Positions 8,019-16,234 of a stretch of DNA of 64,000 nt are shown piece by piece; positions within the stretch are counted from its first letter, which is position 1, and each line of letters starts with the position of its first letter. The stretch spans positions 1-64,000 of the forward strand of contig NZ_CBDDRA010000013.1 in the NCBI RefSeq assembly GCF_965232925.1. Reading direction: 5' to 3'. Position numbers and translations under genes: made by a program. The DNA is from Tumidithrix helvetica. GTDB taxonomy: Bacteria > Cyanobacteriota > Cyanobacteriia > Pseudanabaenales > Pseudanabaenaceae. Below the pieces are notes generated by a model. It was given only the letters and a program-made list of their open reading frames with translations. It was not told where the DNA came from and did not search any database.

Positions 8019-9437
8019 ATGACGAAACCCATAGCAGTCCGCAATCCCCGCACTGGAAAACTCGACCATACGATTGTGCCCCCATCTGGCGATCTGTTAG
8101 AACGGCAATGCCTGCGATCGCGTCAAGCCCAAACACACTGGCAAAAAATAGGCATCGAAGGTCGGATTGAAGCCTTACAGCAATGGAAGCAAGCCGTATT
8201 ATCTCAGCGCGATCGCCTAACCGAAGCTTTGGTCGAGGATACGGGCAGATTGTCAATTTCGGTTCTAGAAATTGATTCGTTTCTCTCCAGTATCGATCGC
8301 TGGTGTAGGTTAGCGCCAGAGTTGTTACAAGAATCAGAGAAAGCCACGGCAATCCCGTTTGTTCGTCTCCAACAGACCTCGGTTCCCTATCCCTTAGTTG
8401 GGATCATTAGCCCTTGGAATTTTCCGCTCTTACTGTCAACAATCGATACGATTCCAGCCCTACTAGCGGGTTGTGCTGCGATCGTCAAACCCAGTGAGAT
8501 TGCTTCTCGCTTCGTTGCACCCTTGATGCAAGCAATCCGTGACGTTCCCAATCTGCGCGATGTCTTAACTTTTGTGGAAGGTGATGGTAAAACGGGAGCC
8601 GCTTTAATCGAATCTGTAGATCTAGTCTGCTTTACAGGTAGTGTCGCCACAGGTCGCAAAGTTGCCGCCGCAGCCGCACAACGCTTTATTCCTGCCTGTT
8701 TGGAATTAGGAGGGAAAGACCCCGCGATCGTGCTGGCATCCGCCAATCTAGAATTAGCGACATCAGCAATCCTGTGGGGTTCGGTAGTCAATACGGGGCA
8801 GTCCTGTCTGTCCATCGAACGTATTTACGTGGCGGAATCTATTTTTGCCGAGTTTGTAGACCAGCTAGTTACCAAAGCCGATCGCTTAAAATTAGCCTAC
8901 CCCACCGTTGAAAGTGGCGAAATTGGCCCAATGATTGCCGAGAGACAAGCCGCAATCATTCGCGAACATTTGTTGGATGCGATCGCAAAAGGGGCAATTG
9001 TACGCTGTGGCGGTCAAGTAGAAGAGCGGGATGGAGGATGGTGGTGTCGTCCGACAGTGTTGACTCAAGTTACTCATGCCATGAAAGTGATGACTGAGGA
9101 GACATTTGGGCCGATCTTACCCGTCATGGCTTTTGCAACTGTAGAAGATGCGCTTAACTTGGCGAACGACACAATTTACGGACTCAGTGCTGCTGTTTTT
9201 GCAGGAACCGAAACGGAAGCCTTAGCCGTTGCACAACAGATAGATGCGGGTGCGATTTCTATTAACGATGCTGCGCTTACGGCTTTAATTTATGAGGGAG
9301 AGAAAAATTCGTTTAAATACTCTGGGTTGGGTGGTTCGCGCATGGGAGCGGCTGGCTTAATGCGGTTTCTGCGAAAAAAGACTTTTTTGGTGAAAACAAA
9401 CTCCACTCCCGATCCTTGGTGGTTTAGCGATCGATAA
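8019..9437 (+). CDS. NAD(P)-dependent aldehyde dehydrogenase
   Basis: This is a 472-residue member of the ALDH superfamily that oxidises an aldehyde to an acid with NAD(P). The core landmarks are intact: GIISPWNFPLLL (substrate and cofactor domain), CFTGSVATGRKV (Rossmann glycine pattern), ACLELGGKDPAIVL with the general-base Glu, and NTGQSCLSIERIYV with the catalytic Cys. The MTEETFGPILPVM segment is also present. Length is usual for class 3-like enzymes. The substrate cannot be read from sequence. It follows the nitrilase-like gene on the same strand, so the pair may act in one pathway. After its stop the cassette-like region begins. Confidence 0.88.
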   Translation: MTKPIAVRNPRTGKLDHTIVPPSGDLLERQCLRSRQAQTHWQKIGIEGRIEALQQWKQAVLSQRDRLTEALVEDTGRLSISVLEIDSFLSSIDRWCRLAPELLQESEKATAIPFVRLQQTSVPYPLVGIISPWNFPLLLSTIDTIPALLAGCAAIVKPSEIASRFVAPLMQAIRDVPNLRDVLTFVEGDGKTGAALIESVDLVCFTGSVATGRKVAAAAAQRFIPACLELGGKDPAIVLASANLELATSAILWGSVVNTGQSCLSIERIYVAESIFAEFVDQLVTKADRLKLAYPTVESGEIGPMIAERQAAIIREHLLDAIAKGAIVRCGGQVEERDGGWWCRPTVLTQVTHAMKVMTEETFGPILPVMAFATVEDALNLANDTIYGLSAAVFAGTETEALAVAQQIDAGAISINDAALTALIYEGEKNSFKYSGLGGSRMGAAGLMRFLRKKTFLVKTNSTPDPWWFSDR

Positions 9438-9493
9438 GAGAAAAGATTAGAATAAGGAAATATTTGCAAAGCAAAAATAACGTCATGCAGCTC

Positions 9494-9567
9494 ACCTAAC
9501 AACGATACACTTTGAATCATAACCGATAGAGTAGCAATCCGTTCCGAGTGCAGCCGCTTGTTAGCCA
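9494..9567 (-). other. attC-like folded palindrome downstream of the protease-nuclease gene
   Basis: CTAACAA (9496-9502) pairs perfectly with TTGTTAG (9558-9564). Inside, CACT (9508-9511) pairs with AGTG (9547-9550), with unequal unpaired bases on the two arms and a central loop of about 35 bases. This is the layout of integron attC sites. On the minus strand, in the direction of the gene, the trailing core reads GTTAGGT and fits GTTRRRY. The site lies about 80 bp after the gene's stop, where a cassette attC should lie. No integrase was found in the window, so assignment rests on structure alone. Confidence 0.5.
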
Positions 9568-9647
9568 AGGCTTGTACTTTTTGAACTTTCTATGAGTTGA
9601 AGATAATCATAGCAAGGGAAGCAACTATTTTAGAAAGATCTATTTAG

Positions 9648-12308
9648 TTAGCTGAAACAATCACTAGGAGTACATATAAAGCCGAGAGGATCGTGGGTAA
9701 AATGAAGCACTGGGATATCCTCACCGCCAACATCAAAAGCATCTTTCGCAGAAATCCACTCACCCTTGATTTCAAGTTCAACATCAGTGCGAATGCCGGG
9801 AATACGGTCTGGGAGCCCCCGGCTATCACCAAAGCGGACAGCTACTCTGACCTCAGTAAGACCTTTTTGGGCTGATTCCACTTCGGATTTAGCATCCCCT
9901 GACACCCATTTTGTTGGAATAATCGTGAACTGCTGATGCTTAGCTCCACTAAGATCGTCAGCAAAGACACGAGCAACTTTAGCTTCAATCTTAACAACCT
10001 TGCGCTTTCGTGGCTCGGGTGGACGACGTCTAGGTCTTCTTCGTTCAGCTCTCTCAGCCCCTGGACTTATTTCTTCCTCTGGCGACTCGGCACGCTCAGC
10101 TTGCGTCTGTTCCCAATGGACTAGAAAACTATTGATTGAAGTATATCTACCGAAGCCTTCACTAACATTAACAAAACTTTTAGGAAACAGAATTTCTGGA
10201 GATTTTATTTCCTGTCCTGCTGAACGGTTTTCTGAGCGTCCCTCGGCAAAAATATCATGATTTCCAAGATCGCCAAAGTCGAGTTCTGTTAGCTCTTCAA
10301 TTTTCTTGACCGTAGAGATATATTCTTTACTAAGTTTTTTGGGCCAGACAAATGCAGCCTCTTTAGATTCAGGTCTAGCTCCAAATAGAGCATCAGTAGC
10401 TTCACTTTGATCGGCCAGAACAGCAAAGACGATTGGCTTGCCATTCTCAACGCGGGCTACAACCTTCCAAAAAATCTGGGGTATAGTAATTGGGCCAAAC
10501 TCTTCATCTTCATATTCGGGATCGTCATCACTAAACACTGGTCCAGTGATGACCGTAACTTTGAGATTGGCATCGTCAGTTGAATCAAGAATAAAATTCT
10601 CAATTCCTTGCCAAGCCTTTTGAGAACCATTAAAGGCTTTTTGGACTTGTGGGCAGGCATTCGTATGATGAAAGGTATCATCATTGGCACGCTCAGCAGA
10701 ATTGGTGGTACCCCAATTAGGATCTTCTCGACGGGTGAGGTGACCACGAGCGAAGAAGTCGTCGTCAGGCGCTCTCAGATCTCGCCGCAGACGTGCATAA
10801 AAGGCATCACTGAGTTGGACTTCTTCTGGAACACGAGGATCCAGTGCCCAAGTTTCTGTAGCTTCTGGTCCACTAACAGCCCTTCCCGTATCTCGGTCTA
10901 TCCTGAATCGCTTGGCACCATCAATATTACAGATTGAGAAGAATGCCATCCTGCGGGTTGCATTCAAGACCACGCTGAAATGTTGATACTTCAGCTCAAA
11001 AGGATTGGCGATTTCCCCAACGCCACTGACCCTTGCTGCTTGGCTGCGTTGCGTTGCATTGAGTTGCGGCATTGGCACTTGGAAGCCACTTAGAAACCTC
11101 TCGGAATATCCACGACGATTTGAATAGTTGCGGTCAATCCGGTTTGCAGGCGCACCACCTCCGCGCTCACTACTTCCTTCAAAAACGGCAAGTGTTGCTC
11201 CATTATTCATGGTATAGCTAGGGTAATTGTTTTCTGTAATTATTGACGATAAGGACTGGGCTCCATCACTTGGGTTCTGTCGAATCCTGCGGGTACCAAA
11301 CTCTCCTGGGGCTGGAGCCTTAAGTGCATCAACAAGTAACTGTCTCTCCAGGGTCGTCATCCCGGACAGTCGCTTCTGTAGTTCATGAACAATAGCGCTA
11401 ACTCGGATACCTTCATTGACATCAGTCCTTAAACGTTGGCTACCTCTAGATTGCTCCCGATGGGGGGCTCCCCAATGATGTAAGGCAACTACTTGCCACT
11501 CATCGTTAAAAACAGGCGAACCGGAAGCACCCGGTTCGGTATCGGCAACATAATGCAGAACGGTATTCCCTCGATGCACTATCCGGTTCTCGCGCACAAT
11601 AACTTGCTTGTAGTCGCCGTTGGGGTGCTGAACAATGTTTACTGGCTCGCCAACTGTATGTTTTGCACTACTTGAGCTGAGAGGGCAACAGCCAAATTCT
11701 GATACACTTACACCACTGTTGATTGGTCGGCCAAGGGCAATAAGCGTAAAGTCGAGATCGTCGGTCTCGTCAGTTTCAAAAAAGGCATCTGGATCGAGTT
11801 CAAATCGAATAGGTGCTGGGAGGCGCTGATCTAAACCGAGCTCATACCGAAACTCGACAAGCATCCCCCGCGCTGAAGCTTTATCTGCGATGACATGATT
11901 ATTCGTTAAAAACAGCCGATCAGAAACAAGAAATCCTGTGCCTTGTGGCTGACCATCCAAGAAGACAATCCGTGCAACAGCGTGAGTAGCAATTCGGCCT
12001 GCTTCTAGCCATGCAACACCAACATAGTCAATCGTCTTGCCTTGAATAGCCTCGGCTTTGCGTAGGGATTCGCCTGTGAGTCCCAGTGCAGATGGATCTT
12101 CATTGTTTACAATCCGAGAGGCAGTTTCCGAACTGATGCGAGCAATCGCTGCAACTCTTTGTACAGCCCGATCCCGATCTGGCTCAGCCTGGAGAGGGAT
12201 CCCATTTTGAATGTAATTACTGACATTTTGAATAGTTGGTTGCGCTATCTCGATCCGACGAAGTGCTGCCCGAGTAATTCTGTCTGGAACTTTTATCATA
12301 TTTTTCAC
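9648..12308 (-). CDS. Trypsin-like protease fused to DNA/RNA non-specific endonuclease and DUF3465-like domain
   Basis: The 886-residue protein has three recognisable domains. After a helical N-terminus (1-95), a chymotrypsin-fold protease carries His138 (TNNHVI), an Asp near 186 (DDLDFTLI) and Ser262 (GASGSP). A NucA/EndA-type nuclease follows at about 430-650. It has the catalytic ARGHLTRR (His523; the family has DRGH), metal-binding HHTNACPQ with a following FNGSQKAW, and ITGPVF. An Arg/Pro-rich linker (752-770) leads to a C-terminal domain with DDLSGAKHQQF (784-794) and HFTHDP (869-874), the signature pattern of DUF3465. There is no signal peptide or membrane helix, so a cytoplasmic effector is likely. 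The combination suggests proteolysis controlling a nuclease, as in conflict or suicide systems, but this is inference. attC-like sites bound the gene on both sides, hinting at cassette capture. Confidence 0.85.
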   Translation of the reverse strand: MKNMIKVPDRITRAALRRIEIAQPTIQNVSNYIQNGIPLQAEPDRDRAVQRVAAIARISSETASRIVNNEDPSALGLTGESLRKAEAIQGKTIDYVGVAWLEAGRIATHAVARIVFLDGQPQGTGFLVSDRLFLTNNHVIADKASARGMLVEFRYELGLDQRLPAPIRFELDPDAFFETDETDDLDFTLIALGRPINSGVSVSEFGCCPLSSSSAKHTVGEPVNIVQHPNGDYKQVIVRENRIVHRGNTVLHYVADTEPGASGSPVFNDEWQVVALHHWGAPHREQSRGSQRLRTDVNEGIRVSAIVHELQKRLSGMTTLERQLLVDALKAPAPGEFGTRRIRQNPSDGAQSLSSIITENNYPSYTMNNGATLAVFEGSSERGGGAPANRIDRNYSNRRGYSERFLSGFQVPMPQLNATQRSQAARVSGVGEIANPFELKYQHFSVVLNATRRMAFFSICNIDGAKRFRIDRDTGRAVSGPEATETWALDPRVPEEVQLSDAFYARLRRDLRAPDDDFFARGHLTRREDPNWGTTNSAERANDDTFHHTNACPQVQKAFNGSQKAWQGIENFILDSTDDANLKVTVITGPVFSDDDPEYEDEEFGPITIPQIFWKVVARVENGKPIVFAVLADQSEATDALFGARPESKEAAFVWPKKLSKEYISTVKKIEELTELDFGDLGNHDIFAEGRSENRSAGQEIKSPEILFPKSFVNVSEGFGRYTSINSFLVHWEQTQAERAESPEEEISPGAERAERRRPRRRPPEPRKRKVVKIEAKVARVFADDLSGAKHQQFTIIPTKWVSGDAKSEVESAQKGLTEVRVAVRFGDSRGLPDRIPGIRTDVELEIKGEWISAKDAFDVGGEDIPVLHFTHDPLGFICTPSDCFS

Positions 12309-12416
12309 TTGAAATTGAAACTATGAACAGAATTAGGCAATTACATCTTGATAAAATGTTCAATGTCATGTAGCCATCATTGTTAGTGTTTTTCTGTTCT
12401 TTCCCTCCTAAATTTC

Positions 12417-12463
12417 GGCTAACGGTTTAGTTGAACCGCATTGGCTACGCTCAACGGTTAACT
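12417..12463 (-). other. Weak attC-like palindrome upstream of the protease-nuclease gene
   Basis: The arms GGCTAAC (12417-12423) and GTTAAC (12457-12462) pair with one mismatch. The inner arms GTTGA (12430-12434) and TCAAC (12451-12455) pair perfectly, with unequal spacers. Its general plan resembles the site at 9494-9567, but the core reads GTTAGCC rather than GTTRRRY. It may be the attC of a preceding cassette or an unrelated hairpin. Confidence 0.3.
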
Positions 12464-12496
12464 AGAAGTCGTTTGATAATGTCGATTCCAACGACT

Positions 12497-12565
12497 AGTT
12501 CTATACACCGCGTTTCAGGCTTTTATCATATATTATCAAGCCTTGCATTAGCGGTCGATAGAACT
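12497..12565. other. Long bulged hairpin in the 12.3-12.9 kb gene-free stretch
   Basis: Nested arms pair in order across 69 bases: AGTTCTAT with ATAGAACT, CCGC with GCGG, and AGGCTT with AAGCCT, around an AT-rich loop. Arms are separated by unequal bulges, as in recombination sites that act as folded single strands. The remaining gene-free sequence from 12566 to 12852 is AT-rich and shows no gene or clear signal. Confidence 0.45.
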
Positions 12566-12852
12566 ACGATATAATACTGAAATTACCGTGTAACCCTAAA
12601 TCTGTCTACCGTACTTAATAAATCTAAATTATTAAGGCATTTTCAATAATTTGATCTTTACTTCTCTTGCTTGTATGTCTGACCTTGCAAACTTTTACAA
12701 GCCATCCAATTCCCCTTTTATTTATCAAGTGCGACAAACGCTGAGGCTCAAGCCTATGAGTCGCAGCACTAAGAAAAGTTATTTGTATTACAACTTATGA
12801 GTGACAGGTATCATGATGTTTAGGTGGTTATTGCCAAAATACTGTAAGTAAC

Positions 12853-12858
12853 AAGGAG
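12853..12858 (+). promoter_or_regulatory. Ribosome binding site deciding a GTG start
   Basis: AAGGAG lies seven bases before the GTG at 12866. It supports that start over any downstream ATG. Confidence 0.7.
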
Positions 12859-12865
12859 TGCGATC

Positions 12866-13312
12866 GTGGCTTCTATTCGAAAAGAAATGCCAGTGCTTGT
12901 CCGCCATGAAGGAGATTGGATCGGAACCTATACATTGGTCGATCTGCAAGGAAACATCCTCGATCGCCATGCATCTCACTTAACCTGCGAATTTCCCACA
13001 GAGGGTGCTTTTCCCTATTACCAAACCAATCGCTACACTTGGTCTGATGGTAGGCAGGAAGAGCATAAATTTCCTGGAACCTATCGAGATAAAGCCTTAT
13101 GGTTTGACACGGAACGGATAGATGGCAAAGCATGGGAAGTCGATGATTCCACAGTTATTTTGTACTTTTCCTATAAAGGAATGCTGGGCAGCTACTTGTA
13201 CGAAATGATTCAAATTAGCCCCTGCAATAATTATCGCGCTCGCACTTGGCAATGGTTCAAGGATCGTAAAATCGATCGCCGCACCCTCATTCAAGAAGAG
13301 CGGATGCGATAA
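12866..13312 (+). CDS. Small beta-rich protein, DUF3598/calycin-like
   Basis: The 148-residue product has alternating short strands with many Trp, Tyr and Asp residues, for example HEGDWIGTYTLVDLQGNILD at about 14-33 and YFSYKGMLGSYLYEMIQISP at 98-117. This resembles half of a DUF3598 calycin, a family related to lipocalins that bind small hydrophobic molecules. The family call is by pattern only. It starts with GTG behind a strong AAGGAG. The RidA-like gene follows after 30 bp on the same strand, so the two form a small operon. The pairing of a binding fold with a Rid-fold protein fits handling of a reactive metabolite, which is inference. Confidence 0.5.
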   Translation: MASIRKEMPVLVRHEGDWIGTYTLVDLQGNILDRHASHLTCEFPTEGAFPYYQTNRYTWSDGRQEEHKFPGTYRDKALWFDTERIDGKAWEVDDSTVILYFSYKGMLGSYLYEMIQISPCNNYRARTWQWFKDRKIDRRTLIQEERMR

Positions 13313-13342
13313 ACTGTATGCAAAAATCAGAGGATATCAGGC

Positions 13343-13801
13343 ATGAGCAATACTCGCGAAGTTATTATTCCCAAAGGGATGGAAATCCTATACGAAAAAT
13401 ATCACTACTGCCCCGGCATTAAAGTAGGGAATACATTGTATATCTCAGGACAGGTAGGACGCGATCGCAATTTACAGGTTGTAGAGGGAATAGAAGCTCA
13501 ATTCGTTCAAACTTTTGAGAATGTCAAAAACGTGCTGTTAGCCGCAGGAGCCACTTTTGACGATGTAGTCGAAATGGTGACTTACCATGTCACAGGGGTG
13601 AATCTTGGCAATTTACAGCCTCAGCCTCCTCAGACTTCATCGCAACAACCCTTTACGATTCCACACCTGCCCCTGTTTATCCAAGTCAAAGATCGCTATT
13701 TCACGCATAACTTCCCGACTTGGACGGGCGTTGGTGTCACGGCTTTATCGACACAAGGACTGATCGTAGAGATTAAGTGTACGGCAATCTTGGGAAGCTA
13801 G
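13343..13801 (+). CDS. RidA/YjgF/UK114-family protein lacking the catalytic arginine
   Basis: Rid proteins are small trimers. The archetype RidA hydrolyses reactive enamines and imines using an Arg that sits in a PAR motif near the C-terminus. Here GNTLYISGQVGRDRNLQVV (about 29-47) and FENVKNVLLAAGATFDDVVE give the family. The PAR position reads FPTWTGVGVTAL, so the Arg is Trp and the protein belongs to a Rid subgroup without imine deaminase activity. Length is 152 residues; a Gln/Pro-rich insert (about 91-104) widens one loop. A GAGG box sits nine bases before the ATG. It lies 30 bp after the calycin-like gene and ends nine bases before the convergent hydrolase gene. Confidence 0.8.
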   Translation: MSNTREVIIPKGMEILYEKYHYCPGIKVGNTLYISGQVGRDRNLQVVEGIEAQFVQTFENVKNVLLAAGATFDDVVEMVTYHVTGVNLGNLQPQPPQTSSQQPFTIPHLPLFIQVKDRYFTHNFPTWTGVGVTALSTQGLIVEIKCTAILGS

Positions 13802-13809
13802 AGCCTCAG

Positions 13810-14631
13810 CTATGCTGAATCGTTCAGAAAGTCGATTACGGTCTTCGCCACTTCTTCAGGCATTTGATTCATCATGCAAATTGTGCCATTTTCAAATTCC
13901 ACGACTTTGCCATGGGGAATGGCTTGAGAAAGAAAATAGCGATCGTTAACCTTTGCTAGACTCTGCTTTTCAAATTCTTGCATATCGTCCAGTCCCCAGA
14001 TAATCAGCGTTGGACAAGCGATCGCTCGAAATCTTTCGGGTGCATCTAGACAATAATTGCCCACTGCCCAAACTGCATATAAAGGATGACCAAAACATTT
14101 TAAGTCGTCCAAAACCCAACGGTGATTTAATTCGGCAGAACCTACGTAGCGAGAACGCGCTAACCATCTTTTGATCAGGTGCGAACCATCTGCTTCGATC
14201 TTAAATCCTTCTTCAAATCTTCTAAACAGCTCTGCCTGTCCGCCTTCCCCAAAACCAGCGACGTTACCCAAGATGATTTTTTCAACCCGATCGCCATAGG
14301 CAACAGCTACCTCCCCCGTCACAAATGCACCCGTATGATTGCCAAAAATACTCGTCTTTTCGATGCCTAATTCGTCTAAAAGTGCGATAACTGTTTTGGC
14401 GTAGTCGGCGATCGCATACATTCTCGGGGGCTTGTCAGAGTCACCAAACCCCATCAAATCCATGGCAATCACTCGTCTGTGCTGAGCGAGGATGGGCATG
14501 AGTTCGCGATATTCATCGCTACTACGGGGGTTCATGTGTAGCAAAAGCAGAGGTTCGCCCTCACCACCGATGCGATAAAGAATCTGTCCGTCTTCGGTGT
14601 CTAAAAATGCTCTCTTGATACCTCGATTCAT
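13810..14631 (-). CDS. Alpha/beta-hydrolase-fold protein with altered nucleophile
   Basis: The fold is clear: LLLLHMNPRSS (oxyanion region), RVIAMDLMGFGDSDKP, then the nucleophile-elbow strand and PTLIIWGLDDMQEF with the acid. At the elbow, where G-x-S-x-G is expected, the sequence reads GNHTGA, with His for Ser. Near the C-terminus, where GH precedes E.P, it reads NGTICMMNQMPEE, with no His. Two of three triad residues are therefore replaced. GNHTG-type elbows do occur in other uncharacterised members of the fold, so it may be a distinct subgroup, not a dead copy. The hydantoinase gene lies 48 bp upstream on the same strand, and the two are probably cotranscribed. Confidence 0.8.
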   Translation of the reverse strand: MNRGIKRAFLDTEDGQILYRIGGEGEPLLLLHMNPRSSDEYRELMPILAQHRRVIAMDLMGFGDSDKPPRMYAIADYAKTVIALLDELGIEKTSIFGNHTGAFVTGEVAVAYGDRVEKIILGNVAGFGEGGQAELFRRFEEGFKIEADGSHLIKRWLARSRYVGSAELNHRWVLDDLKCFGHPLYAVWAVGNYCLDAPERFRAIACPTLIIWGLDDMQEFEKQSLAKVNDRYFLSQAIPHGKVVEFENGTICMMNQMPEEVAKTVIDFLNDSA

Positions 14632-14679
14632 GGGTAAACCTCATCCCTACTCATTTAGGATCGTAGTCGTGAATACATG

Positions 14680-16155
14680 CTACTTCGATCTGCGGTTTAA
14701 ATAACGTCCACTGGGAACGCCTAGGATTTGTTCGCGATCGTAAATTCGCATCCCGCGTAAAAAGGTGGTTTTGACTCGTCCAGTTAACTCCATTCCTTCA
14801 AAGGGCGTATAGCCCTGCTGTGACTCTGACTCAGCCGCACGAACCACAAAGGTTTCACTGGGATCTAACAATACCAGATCGGCATCATAGCCAACAGCAA
14901 TATCCCCTTTGGAACTCAACCCAAACCTTTGGGCAGGATTCCAGCTTAGCAACTCAGCCATATGACCGTAGGACATACCGCGCTTACTTCCCTCACTAAA
15001 TACGCCAGAAAGCAGGTATTCCGTACCTCCAAAGCCCGATTTTGCCAACCAAATATTATTGGGATCTTTGAGGCTAGCTTTCTGCTCCGCCGCACAACAG
15101 GCGTGATCGCTGACAATCCAATCAATCTGGCGATCGCGTACGGCTTGCCACAGATATTCCACATCGGCGCGAGGACGGATGGGTGGGTTCACCTTTGCCC
15201 ATTTGCCCGTAGGGGCATCTACATCTAACAAAAGATGCCCAATCGTGACTTCCCGTCGAAAATTGATGTGAGGAAAGACGGTTTGCATCATCAAAGCCGC
15301 TTCCACTGCTTTACGCGAACTGAGGTGTAAGAGATTGATATTCAGACAATTGGTTTCATGGGCTAAATAGGAAGCGATGCAGATGGCTAAGCCTTCGGAA
15401 TGGGGCGGACGGGCTGCACTATAGGCTTTCAAACCCGTAAGGCTAGTATCTTGCTGAACGATTTTGGTGTAGGCATTGAGAATTTCGGCAACTTCACAAT
15501 GGAGGCTGAGACTAAGGCGATCGCTTGCGTCTGGATGCAATTCTCTTAGCTTAGTGAGACCGCGCATGATGAACTCAAAGTGAGCGAAGTCGTACCTTTC
15601 TTCTTTTTGAATCATCAAGAAGAGATTTTGTTGGTCAGACAGTCCATGCAATCCATAGCCACCATAGAACATAAAGATTTTGAACGATCCAATGCCATAT
15701 TCCTCAAATAGCATTTGCATCTCATCGATATGAGTCGCGCTAATGGGTGCAATGTGGTAGCTGTAATCGACGAAAAAGTTTCCCTGCGAAAGTGCTAATA
15801 CCTCTGGGAAAAAATCTCTGTAAGATCCGCCTTTATTGAGATAGTACTGCCCAGTTCGGATGTAATTTAGGCTGGTCGTCACCCCTCCCATTGCCGCAGC
15901 CTTGGTTTCAGCCACAGCATCGCGATCGAGGGCTTGATAAATACCGATGTGCATATGGGCGTCAACCACCCCAGGAAATCCCAACAGATCTTTGCCGTCA
16001 AATACCTCTTTGCCCTCGTCTGGACTAAGATTCGGCTCGATCTTGGCAAATTTCCCATCCTTTATCCCTAAGTCCAGTAGTTCGATCGCATCCTGATAGG
16101 GACGAACTACCCGCACGTTTTTAATAATTAGATCGAATACTGGAGTTTCAGACAC
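14680..16155 (-). CDS. Dihydropyrimidinase/hydantoinase-type cyclic amidohydrolase
   Basis: This is a binuclear metal hydrolase that opens a cyclic amide or imide ring. All metal ligands are visible: DAHMHIG (His-x-His), GSFKIFMFYGG (the carboxylated Lys), SLHCEV, NLLHLSS and IVSDHACC (Asp). The site is therefore intact and the enzyme is probably active. A GTG at 16155 is preferred. It has GAGG six bases upstream and gives 491 residues, the usual length; an ATG at 16251 would add a low-complexity 32-residue leader and overlap the Uma2 gene. Substrate is unknown: hydantoins, dihydropyrimidines and related rings are all possible. The alpha/beta-hydrolase-fold gene follows 48 bp downstream. Confidence 0.85.
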   Translation of the reverse strand: MSETPVFDLIIKNVRVVRPYQDAIELLDLGIKDGKFAKIEPNLSPDEGKEVFDGKDLLGFPGVVDAHMHIGIYQALDRDAVAETKAAAMGGVTTSLNYIRTGQYYLNKGGSYRDFFPEVLALSQGNFFVDYSYHIAPISATHIDEMQMLFEEYGIGSFKIFMFYGGYGLHGLSDQQNLFLMIQKEERYDFAHFEFIMRGLTKLRELHPDASDRLSLSLHCEVAEILNAYTKIVQQDTSLTGLKAYSAARPPHSEGLAICIASYLAHETNCLNINLLHLSSRKAVEAALMMQTVFPHINFRREVTIGHLLLDVDAPTGKWAKVNPPIRPRADVEYLWQAVRDRQIDWIVSDHACCAAEQKASLKDPNNIWLAKSGFGGTEYLLSGVFSEGSKRGMSYGHMAELLSWNPAQRFGLSSKGDIAVGYDADLVLLDPSETFVVRAAESESQQGYTPFEGMELTGRVKTTFLRGMRIYDREQILGVPSGRYLNRRSK

Positions 16156-16234
16156 AGTAGACCTCACACGAATATGTTTAAAGAGCGATCGCGGCTCAAG
16201 ATCGGATAAATCAATTTGAGAGGACGATCTCGTT

